Assembly: GCF_019970045.1 (NCBI RefSeq)
Contig: NZ_JAHXYI010000005.1
Span: 483,174 to 547,173, forward strand
Length of the DNA stretch: 64,000 nucleotides
Source: Chryseobacterium sp. GVT01B
GTDB lineage: Bacteria > Bacteroidota > Bacteroidia > Flavobacteriales > Weeksellaceae
Direction: 5' to 3'
In this document: piece by piece, positions 31,171 through 39,009 of the stretch
How positions within the stretch are numbered: position 1 is the stretch's first letter
Layout: the number at the start of each line of letters is the position of its first letter
Made by a program: the position numbers and the translations under genes
The notes under the pieces: generated by a model
Told to the model about the DNA's origin: nothing
Databases searched by the model: none
The model's input: the letters and a program-made list of their open reading frames with translations, nothing else

Positions 31171-32532
31171 TTACTCCTGAGTATATTCTGCATCCCATTC
31201 GTTACCGTCATCTCCCTTGTGTCCGTCAAGTTTAATAACGAAACTTTTTGTAGGGAAATAAGGCGTCATACGGATATCCAGCCATACTCTGTCTTTGTTT
31301 ACTCTATCCTGCTCGAAACGAACAATTTTGAATTTCTCGATCAATTTGTCCGGTCCTTTGATATTATCAAGGAAAGTTACAATCTGTCTTCTCAAATCGT
31401 CTTCGTTTTTAGCATTCCAGTTTTCAAAAGCTCTTCTGTTCAGGAAGTCAAGAAGTACTTTGGTTACGTAATCGAATACACGAACTACGGAATACGTCTG
31501 AAGACCGATATTGTCTCCTGTAAATAAGGTCTTCGCTGAGAAAGCCATAATTTTTCCGTACTCATTTACCATTGGTACAAGACCCATTTTTTCCAACTGA
31601 GAAATTTCACTTTTCTTCAGTTCGAATTTCACAGCGTCTACTTCGTTGATATTCCCGTGTTTTTTACCTGCTGCTACCTGAGACATCAGGGTTTTATGGA
31701 TTTTTCCTGCTAGTGAAGTGGAAGGTGGAAGTTCTACGTTTTCTTCTTCACCTACTTCTTCAGCTTTACCACGTCCTACCAGCCAGTTACACGTCATAAT
31801 AACGTTACTTCTGTGAAGTTCTCCTCCTGTAAGATTGGCAGAGTGGAATAAGTCTACTACGTCATCCGGCTTATCAAGGTTGGCGAAGTCTGTAACCATC
31901 ATTACTTTGTTTTCGTTACAGATTTTTGCCCATTTCTCGATGACCTTATTGGATCCTAAATATCCTGGTATTGCAAGGATTGAATAGTTATCTCTAAGGT
32001 CAAGACGGTCGTAATAATTTTTGAATTCTTCTGAGATTGCATCAATGAACAAAGGATTATCCAGATCGGAAACCTGTTCAAGGCTTGCATTTACGATACT
32101 TACGTTATCCACTTTATCCAATTCTGTGTTTTTGTAGAATTGAGCTACTGTTCTATAGTTGGTTTCCAACAGACGAACGGCATCCAGTGTATTTTTTAAG
32201 TTTGTTTTTAGGTTTTGGTCGGCCTGTTGTGCTTTACTTTTGCATGTATCGGCCATTTTATCTGCAGATTCGCTTCCTTCTAAAAGGTTTACCCAAAGAT
32301 TGATCTTCTGAAGAAGTTCTTTTCTTTCGTCTGCTTTATTGCTGTCATTCAGGAAGATTTCTTTTCTTGCCTTTCTTGTTGGGTTCATATTGGCAATACC
32401 GTCTACAACGGATTCAACAAAGCCAAATCCTCCCATTTTATTGAGCTCTGCAAGCGGGTTGCCTTTCGGTTGTCCCGAGTGCTGCTGCTGACCCTGCTGC
32501 TGGCTTTCTTGTGCCTGTAATTTGCTATCCAT
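31171..32532 (-). CDS. tssC: Type VI secretion contractile sheath large subunit (T6SSiii, DUF5458)
   Basis: The 453-residue protein matches the DUF5458 family, the TssC/VipB equivalent of the Bacteroidetes T6SS subtype iii. It begins with a Gln-rich tail, followed by a helical segment (TRKARKEIFLNDSNKADERKELLQKINLW in part). The sheath core contains SILAIPGYLGSNKVIEKWA and GGELHRSNVIMTCNWLVGRG, and the C-terminal part contains RVFDYVTKVLLDFLNRRAFENW, WLDIRMTPYFPTKSF. It would assemble with TssB around the Hcp tube. It is 20 bp from tssB in the same operon. Confidence 0.88.
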   Translation of the reverse strand: MDSKLQAQESQQQGQQQHSGQPKGNPLAELNKMGGFGFVESVVDGIANMNPTRKARKEIFLNDSNKADERKELLQKINLWVNLLEGSESADKMADTCKSKAQQADQNLKTNLKNTLDAVRLLETNYRTVAQFYKNTELDKVDNVSIVNASLEQVSDLDNPLFIDAISEEFKNYYDRLDLRDNYSILAIPGYLGSNKVIEKWAKICNENKVMMVTDFANLDKPDDVVDLFHSANLTGGELHRSNVIMTCNWLVGRGKAEEVGEEENVELPPSTSLAGKIHKTLMSQVAAGKKHGNINEVDAVKFELKKSEISQLEKMGLVPMVNEYGKIMAFSAKTLFTGDNIGLQTYSVVRVFDYVTKVLLDFLNRRAFENWNAKNEDDLRRQIVTFLDNIKGPDKLIEKFKIVRFEQDRVNKDRVWLDIRMTPYFPTKSFVIKLDGHKGDDGNEWDAEYTQE

Positions 32533-32552
32533 GATTTAATGTAAGTCTTTAA

Positions 32553-32999
32553 TTATTTTTCAAGTTCTTGTGCCACTTCTTTCAATACCTCTACGAACGC
32601 TGCTCTTGTCTGATCGTTCTCCAGCATATTGCGTAGAATTTTGTTTGTTTTCAGCTGACGTACTATTTTATTGTACTGCTCCTGCTCCATGCTCAGCTGC
32701 TGCAGATAATCTGACTTCTGAGTAAGGCTTTTAGGGGTAAAGTCTCCAAGGTTTTGAAAACGGAATTCTTCTTCTACCATTCCTCCGTCTTCTGTTTCGT
32801 GTTGTACCGATATTGAAGGCTGAAAATGTTTGAAAACGTCTTCCACTGTTTTTAATCCTGTTACGATTTCAGGAGTATAAGACTCTTCTGTTGTAAGCTG
32901 GCTTACTATCAGTGATTTATTTTCCTGTATTTCCTGAATAGCTTCATTAGCGTCTACTTTTACTTCGTTTCCGCCAACACCATAATTAAACATTGCCAT
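32553..32999 (-). CDS. tssB: Type VI secretion contractile sheath small subunit (T6SSiii)
   Basis: I take ATG 32999 (148 residues), giving the N-terminus AMFNYGVGGNEVKVDANEAIQEI that is typical for TssB of subtype iii. The longer frame to 33113 adds a Phe- and Asn-rich stretch that looks like 5' leader. The protein continues with VVEDVF-type KTVEDVFKHFQPSISV and FRFQNLGDFTPKSL, where the latter corresponds to the F-x3-L-x-DF-P region shared with VipA-type sheath proteins. It pairs with TssC to form the contractile tube. Confidence 0.85.
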   Translation of the reverse strand: MAMFNYGVGGNEVKVDANEAIQEIQENKSLIVSQLTTEESYTPEIVTGLKTVEDVFKHFQPSISVQHETEDGGMVEEEFRFQNLGDFTPKSLTQKSDYLQQLSMEQEQYNKIVRQLKTNKILRNMLENDQTRAAFVEVLKEVAQELEK

Positions 33000-33349
33000 A
33001 TTATTGTTATTTTGAGATTTCTTATTCTGGTTTGGATCTGTCTTTGAGTAATTTACAGATGAATCAAATAAATTACCAATCCAGTGTTTAAATTTAAAAA
33101 AAAACTGTAACATAAAAAATTTTACTAAGATTTTTCTTGGATCATCTAAATTTATCTACATTTATTCAACATAAAATCACCATATTACGATATCACTAAG
33201 CTATGAAAAAATAAATAAAAAAATTCAAGAAAAAATAAATAAAATTTTGTCCGCTCTGTTCTTATACAAAAGTATCCAATGAATGTTAAAATAAGGATTC
33301 CTCAATGATTACAAAAAAATCTTTATATTTAATCAAAGTGAACAGTGTC
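33000..33349. other. Divergent intergenic region, tssB / kinase-like gene
   Basis: 350 bp of AT-rich DNA between the two chosen starts. It includes the Asn/Phe-rich frame upstream of tssB, which I treat as leader, and a -7-like box TATATTTA near 33321 that fits the plus-strand gene. No hairpin or repeat stands out apart from A-runs. Confidence 0.4.
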
Positions 33350-34396
33350 ATGAAAGATGTAAAAATAGCGTTCAGAAAACCCATATTTCCAGTTTCAGAA
33401 GCATTACAGAAATATCTGGAAAAATATAACAGAACAACGCAGATCAGGTTTCTGTATGAAGACCTCCTAAGGTTTAGCGACAGTGTGAGCATTCTGGATA
33501 AAGACGGTAAAGATACTTTGTGGCTTGGGGTATTGTATCCTGAATATGAGTTTAAAGAAATAGAGGCTAATTTAAATAAGATTTACACTCTTCTCCATTC
33601 TGATGGGGATACTGCTACTCTGCCTTATCTGAAAGTGGATACGATTGACTTTTGTACCTTCGGAAATTCTAAACCGTTTCGGGTTCGGGTAAGAAATATA
33701 CTTAACGATAATTATACTAATTTTTATATTAAACAGGCGGATGCTTCACGAATATTCGGACTGGAACTTGAGGATTTGCTTTCTCCCAACCGGATCAACT
33801 TTCTGGTTTACAAAAACACTTTGATTGAAGAGCATATTTTAGGAATTCCCGGTGATGTTTTTATTAAGAAACACCTGCACAACTGTACGGAACTGGAAAA
33901 GGCACAGATTTCCAAGGAATTTGTAAAATTCAATGAACGTTGTCTCATCGGGCTTCTTGGCGATATGAGATCTTATAATTATGTTGTAATTCCAATACAT
34001 GATTTTGACCAGGTCATTTACAGAATTCGTCCCATCGATTTTGATCAGCAAACTTATGAGGGGAATCTGAAAGTTTACCTTCCGCAGTACTTCAAGGAAA
34101 ACAGTCAAATGGTCAATATGGTACTGGAAAAACTGAAGCCAAGTTCTATAGAGCAATACCGTAAAGAAGTACGTTCGCAGATCGTAAAAAGAGTGACCAG
34201 CAGCAAAAACAGATTTGATGAACTTATTTCTATTATGAAAAAAGACAATATTGCACCGGAAGCCAATGTTACAGAACTAAAAACTGCTTTACAAAAACTC
34301 ACCTACGATGTCAATTTCAAGTACTGTAAAAGCATGGGAGACATTATAGAAACCGGAATAAAGTTTGTTATCCGGAATTATAAGAAAGAATATTAA
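33350..34396 (+). CDS. Protein with kinase-like motifs, divergent from tssBC
   Basis: I use ATG 33350 (348 residues), since the frame from 33305 runs through a TATATTTA promoter-like box. I know no family name. The residues line up with a protein-kinase/aminoglycoside-phosphotransferase fold: a Lys in NFYIKQAD (Lys128), Glu139/141 in a following helix, a hinge-like EEHILGIPGD, a catalytic-loop pattern GDMRSYN (Asp205, Asn210), and a metal-loop pattern IDFD (Asp230, Asp232) before a Gly. It is soluble, with no signal peptide. Its position back-to-back with the sheath genes suggests, but does not prove, a role in T6SS control. Confidence 0.6.
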   Translation: MKDVKIAFRKPIFPVSEALQKYLEKYNRTTQIRFLYEDLLRFSDSVSILDKDGKDTLWLGVLYPEYEFKEIEANLNKIYTLLHSDGDTATLPYLKVDTIDFCTFGNSKPFRVRVRNILNDNYTNFYIKQADASRIFGLELEDLLSPNRINFLVYKNTLIEEHILGIPGDVFIKKHLHNCTELEKAQISKEFVKFNERCLIGLLGDMRSYNYVVIPIHDFDQVIYRIRPIDFDQQTYEGNLKVYLPQYFKENSQMVNMVLEKLKPSSIEQYRKEVRSQIVKRVTSSKNRFDELISIMKKDNIAPEANVTELKTALQKLTYDVNFKYCKSMGDIIETGIKFVIRNYKKEY

Positions 34397-34403
34397 AAAA
34401 AAG

Positions 34404-34430
34404 AGAATCCGTCTGCATTGAGACGGATTC
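34404..34430. terminator. Terminator between kinase-like gene and M13 peptidase
   Basis: Stem GAATCCGTCT / AGACGGATTC with TTTCTTTTC on the plus side and A/T-rich sequence on the other. It serves two convergent genes. Confidence 0.75.
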
Positions 34431-34459
34431 TTTCTTTTCTAACAATTTCTAAGGTAAAA

Positions 34460-36556
34460 TTACCAGATTTTTATTCTGTCCTGAGGAGCTTTATATAGTT
34501 TGTCCCCTTGTTTGATATCAAATGCTTTGATAAATGAATCCTGGTTTACCAGTGGCCCGAAAGCTCTGAACATTCCCGGAGAGTGCGGATCTGTTTTCAC
34601 CTGATTGATCATATACTGATCAGTTGCTTTGGTTCTCCAAACGGTTGCCCAGCTCATAAAGAATCTCTGATCCTGAGTAAATCCGCTGATCTTTCCCGGG
34701 TTTCCTTTATCTTTTAAATACATCTGAAGGGCATCGTAAGCAACAGCTACTCCACCTAAGTCACCAATATTTTCTCCACTTGTAAATTTACCATTTACAA
34801 AACTTCCTTTTACAGGTTCATAAGCACTGTACTGAGCTGCCAGCTGACCTACTTTTGCATCAAAGTTTTTACGATCTGCATCTGTCCACCAGTTGTTAAG
34901 GTTACCATCACCATCGAAACGTGAACCGCTGTCATCAAATCCGTGAGAAATTTCGTGACCGATAACGGCTCCGATTCCTCCGAAATTCACTGCTGCATCA
35001 GCTTTAGGGTTGTAGAAAGGCGGCTGAAGGATTGCTGCAGGGAATACAATTTCGTTGTTTGATCCACTGTAGTACGCATTTACAGTTTGTGGAGACATTC
35101 CCCATTCTGTTTTGTCAACGGGCTTTCCTACTTTATCTAAGCTTCTCTGATACTGCCATGCTGCTACATTCTGAAGATTAGAATAAAGCGTTGCGCCCTC
35201 TTTTGGTGATTCTACTTTTAACTGTGTATAATCTTTCCATTTATCAGGGTAAGCAATTTTTACGGTAAACTTGGATAGTTTTTCCTGAGCTTTTACTTTG
35301 GTTTCAGGTGACATCCAGTCTATGTTTGCGATATGGGATTTGAATGATTTTAAAAGGTAATCAATATAGGTTTCCATCTGCTTTTTAGCTTCAGGAGTAA
35401 AGTATTTGTCTACATACAATTTCCCGAAAGCTTCTCCAAGAACACCATTTACAAGGGTAAGCCCTCTTTTGTTCATTGGACGCTGTTCTTTCTGTCCCTG
35501 TAAATATTTCGCATAGAAATCAAATCTGATCTGTTCTAAGCTGTCATTCAGATTGCTTGCGTTTCCGTTGATGATATGATATTTCAGGTAGTCTTTCAGT
35601 AAAGGAAGGTTTTTCTGTGTTACAAACTGATCCATATTCTGATAATACTTCAGTTCACCAATAATCACTCTGTCTGTATTTACACCAGCATCTTTCAGAT
35701 ATTTTGCAAGGTCAACATTTTTCACAAGGCCAGATAACTCAGATACATTTTTAGGGTTGTATCTTAAGTTGGCATCTCTGTTCTGCTCAAGCGTCAATAA
35801 GTAGTTGGCAAGCTGCTTTTCAAAGTCTACTACATTCTGTGCAGCCTGAGTAGAATTTTTATAACCTAACACTCCGAATAGTTTTCCAACATAGGTTTGA
35901 TATTCCGCCAGTGTTTTGGTGTTTGCTTCGTTTATTTTCTGGTAATAATCTCTTCCCAATCCCAGATCCGGGCCACCCAGATACACCGCATTCATATTAG
36001 AATTCTTCATATCAGCACCCACTCTCCATCCGTAGAAAGAGTTGTCACCTAATTTTGTTGCGTCCAAAAGGTATTTCTGAAGATCGTTAAGGCTTTTAAT
36101 AGCATCTACTTTAGCAAGATCAGCCTTGATAGGAGCCAGCCCTTCTGCATTTCTCTTATTGGTATCCATAAAAGAGGCATACAAATTCTGGATTTTCTGT
36201 CCTTCCGATCCGGCAGGATATGATTCTGTAAGGATTTTGTTTAATATATCTAATGAAGCATCATCCACATTTTCTCTCAACGCATTGAAAGATCCCCAGT
36301 TTGCTTTGTCAGAAGGGATCTGAGTAGTCTTCACCCAATTTCCGTTCACATAGCTAAAAAAGTCATCCTGCGGGCGGACACTGGTATCCATATACGATAA
36401 ATTGATTCCCTCTTCTTTTGCTTCTTCTTTTACCGGTTCAGTCACTTTTGCCGTAGCTTCTGTTTTATTCTCTGTCCCTGCAGTCTTTGCTGCACCACAC
36501 GAATTAAGAAATACAATACCTGAAAGGGCAAGTATTCCAATATTTAGCTTTTTCAT
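34460..36556 (-). CDS. M13-family metallopeptidase, lipoprotein
   Basis: A neprilysin/PepO-like zinc endopeptidase of 698 residues. The lipobox LNSCGAA anchors it to a membrane. The zinc site is HEISH within VIGHEISHGFDDSG, and the third ligand Glu is in GENIGDLGG. The substrate-binding NAYYSGSNNEIVFPA precedes them. The N-terminal half is the large helical domain that limits substrates to peptides. It is the second of two tandem paralogues on this strand; a 319-bp gap with a repeat separates them, so it is probably transcribed separately. Confidence 0.93.
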   Translation of the reverse strand: MKKLNIGILALSGIVFLNSCGAAKTAGTENKTEATAKVTEPVKEEAKEEGINLSYMDTSVRPQDDFFSYVNGNWVKTTQIPSDKANWGSFNALRENVDDASLDILNKILTESYPAGSEGQKIQNLYASFMDTNKRNAEGLAPIKADLAKVDAIKSLNDLQKYLLDATKLGDNSFYGWRVGADMKNSNMNAVYLGGPDLGLGRDYYQKINEANTKTLAEYQTYVGKLFGVLGYKNSTQAAQNVVDFEKQLANYLLTLEQNRDANLRYNPKNVSELSGLVKNVDLAKYLKDAGVNTDRVIIGELKYYQNMDQFVTQKNLPLLKDYLKYHIINGNASNLNDSLEQIRFDFYAKYLQGQKEQRPMNKRGLTLVNGVLGEAFGKLYVDKYFTPEAKKQMETYIDYLLKSFKSHIANIDWMSPETKVKAQEKLSKFTVKIAYPDKWKDYTQLKVESPKEGATLYSNLQNVAAWQYQRSLDKVGKPVDKTEWGMSPQTVNAYYSGSNNEIVFPAAILQPPFYNPKADAAVNFGGIGAVIGHEISHGFDDSGSRFDGDGNLNNWWTDADRKNFDAKVGQLAAQYSAYEPVKGSFVNGKFTSGENIGDLGGVAVAYDALQMYLKDKGNPGKISGFTQDQRFFMSWATVWRTKATDQYMINQVKTDPHSPGMFRAFGPLVNQDSFIKAFDIKQGDKLYKAPQDRIKIW

Positions 36557-36677
36557 TAAAGATTATTTTTGATTTTACACAAACTTATCAAATATACAAA
36601 CTTTAATGATATGTGATGAATGGTAATTGATAATTCAGGGTTTAATGTTCATTGTTCAAGGTTTAATGTTAGTTTAG

Positions 36678-36873
36678 AACCACCCCGTCAAAAATTCTTT
36701 GAATTTTTGCCACCCCTCCGAGGGAGGGGAATGATGGAAGCCGTTATGACAAATAGAAGTCTTCCGATCTCCTAATATCTAATCCCTAACTCCTATCACC
36801 TGCCACCTGATACCTAACATCTATCACCTGCTACCTAAAAAAACAAAACCGCCCATTGCTGAGCGGTTGTTAT
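36678..36873. repeat. Composite repeat A plus terminator hairpin, copy 1
   Basis: Part A (36678-36732: CACCCCGTC, palindrome CAAAAATTC-TTT-GAATTTTTG, then CCCCTCC/GGAGGGG) is followed by GGAAGCCGTTATGACAAAT, a stretch of CCTAA/CACCTG-type near-repeats, and a hairpin ACCGCCCA-ttgc-TGAGCGGT next to the M13 gene stop. The same series occurs at 56560-56742 before lipA. It fills most of the gap between the two M13 genes. Confidence 0.7.
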
Positions 36874-36875
36874 TT

Positions 36876-38933
36876 TTACCAGATTTTGATTCTTTCTTCC
36901 GGAGTTTTGTATAATTTGTCTCCTTTTTTCACATCGAATGCTTTGTAGAAAGCGTCAACGTTGATAAGCGGACCAAAACTTCTGAAGTATCCCGGAGAAT
37001 GCGGGTCAGTTTTCACCTGATTTACCATATATTTCTCACTGGATAATGTTCTCCAAACCGTTGCCCAGCTTAGGAAGAATCTCTGATCCTGAGAGAATCC
37101 ACTGATTTTCCCTGGATTTCCTTTATCTTTTAAGTACATCTGAAGAGCGTCGTAAGCAATATTTACTCCTCCTAAGTCTGCGATATTTTCACCGTTTGTG
37201 AAAGTACCGTTTACAAAAGTTCCTTTTACAGGCTCGTATTTGTCATATTGAGAAGCAAGGGCTTTTGTTGCTTTTTCGAAGTTTGCTTTATCTTCCGGAG
37301 TCCACCAGTCTACTAAGTTACCATCAGCATCAAACTGCGCCCCTGAATCATCAAATCCGTGGCTCATTTCGTGACCGATAACAGCACCGATACCTCCGAA
37401 GTTTACAGCAGCATCAGCTTTAGGGTTAAAGAATGGCGGCTGAAGGATTGCAGCAGGGAATACAATCTCGTTGTTTACCGGGTTGTAATATGCGTTTACA
37501 GTCTGTGGAGTCATTCCCCATTCTGTTTTATCCACTGGCTTACCGATTTTAGCTAAATCTTTATTGTACTGCCATTCTCCGATGTTCTGAAGGTTTTTAT
37601 ATAGATTTCCACCTTTTGCTTCAGAAACGATATTTAATTTTGAATAGTCTTTCCATTTGTCAGGATAAGCAACTTTTACTGTGAATTTGTTCAGTTTCTG
37701 CATTGCTTTTTCCTTAGTTGTTGAAGACATCCAAGCTAAGTTATTGATATGAACTGCAAAGCTTTTCTTTAAATAGTCGATTAATTCTACCATCTGAGCT
37801 TTTGCTTCAGCAGGGAAATATTTCTCAACATATAATTTTCCGAAAGCTTCTCCCAAAGAACCGTTAATCAATTCAAAACCTCTCTTGTTAAGAGCTCTTT
37901 GCTCCTGCTGTCCTCTAAGGTATTTACCGTAGAAAGCAAACTTCATGTTTCCTAAGTTTTCACTTAAGTAAGAAGCGCTTCCGTGGATCATGTGGAATTT
38001 CAGATAGTCTTTAATTACAGAAAGATTCTGAGCATTCACTAATTTATCGAAATCTTTATAGAATCCTAGTTCACTGATAATTACTTTATCTGTATTTACT
38101 CCTACTTTTTTAAGATACGCTGGAAGGTCAACTCCTTTTACCAAAGCAGAAAGTTCTGCCATCGTTTTAGGGTTATACTGAAGCGTGTTATCACGGCTCT
38201 GCTCGTTTGTCAGATAAGTCTGTGCGATGCTTTTTTCATAATTTACGATACCTTTTGCTGCTTCATCAGCATTTTTGTACCCTAATTCTTTTAGCATCGA
38301 AGCTACATATTTCTGATATTCAGCAATAGCTTCTGTATTTTTCTCGTTTACTTTCTGATAATAATCTCTTCCTAAACCTAAAGAAGGATTTCCTAAGTAA
38401 ACGGCATTCATTTTAGAATCTTTAAGGTCTGCATCTACACCCCATCCGTAGAAAACATTCTCCCCTTCTTTTGTTACAGAAGTAAGGTAGTTCTGAAGAT
38501 CAGCCATGTTTTTAATAGCATCAATCTTATTCAGATTTTCCTGGATAGGCTTGATTCCGTCTGCATTTCTCTTCTCCATATTCATGTAAGTAGCATACAG
38601 ATCCTGGATTTTTTTCCCTTCACTTCCGTCAGCAAATTTATCTTTCAGAAGAGAGTTCAGGATTGTCATGGAATTGTTATCCGTATCCTCAGCCAGTTTA
38701 TTGAAGCTTCCCCAGGTTGGTTTATCAGATGGAATTTTGGCAGTTTTCATCCAGGTTCCACTCACGTAGTTGTAAAAATCATCCTGAGGGCGCACCGAAG
38801 TGTCCATCAAGCTAAGGTCTAAACCTTTATCTGTGTTGTTCACTGCTACTTTAGCAGCTTTAGCTTGTGCGCTCATAGTAGTCTGAGTGCAGATCCCTGC
38901 TATTAAAAACAAAGAAAGCGTTATTTTTTTCAT
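36876..38933 (-). CDS. M13-family metallopeptidase, paralogue
   Basis: The 685-residue paralogue of the neighbouring gene shares most of its length, including HEMSH in VIGHEMSHGFDDSG, GENIADLGG for the third zinc ligand, and NAYYNPVNNEIVFPA. Unlike its neighbour it has a normal secretion signal (cleavage near SAQAK) and no lipobox, so it should be soluble in the periplasm or exported. The pair is a tandem duplication that separated into anchored and free forms. Confidence 0.93.
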   Translation of the reverse strand: MKKITLSLFLIAGICTQTTMSAQAKAAKVAVNNTDKGLDLSLMDTSVRPQDDFYNYVSGTWMKTAKIPSDKPTWGSFNKLAEDTDNNSMTILNSLLKDKFADGSEGKKIQDLYATYMNMEKRNADGIKPIQENLNKIDAIKNMADLQNYLTSVTKEGENVFYGWGVDADLKDSKMNAVYLGNPSLGLGRDYYQKVNEKNTEAIAEYQKYVASMLKELGYKNADEAAKGIVNYEKSIAQTYLTNEQSRDNTLQYNPKTMAELSALVKGVDLPAYLKKVGVNTDKVIISELGFYKDFDKLVNAQNLSVIKDYLKFHMIHGSASYLSENLGNMKFAFYGKYLRGQQEQRALNKRGFELINGSLGEAFGKLYVEKYFPAEAKAQMVELIDYLKKSFAVHINNLAWMSSTTKEKAMQKLNKFTVKVAYPDKWKDYSKLNIVSEAKGGNLYKNLQNIGEWQYNKDLAKIGKPVDKTEWGMTPQTVNAYYNPVNNEIVFPAAILQPPFFNPKADAAVNFGGIGAVIGHEMSHGFDDSGAQFDADGNLVDWWTPEDKANFEKATKALASQYDKYEPVKGTFVNGTFTNGENIADLGGVNIAYDALQMYLKDKGNPGKISGFSQDQRFFLSWATVWRTLSSEKYMVNQVKTDPHSPGYFRSFGPLINVDAFYKAFDVKKGDKLYKTPEERIKIW

Positions 38934-39009
38934 TATGATAACAATTTTTAGAATATGTATGATTTATTTGAAATTTGTTACTTTTCAAGGAAACAAATTT
39001 AAACAAATA

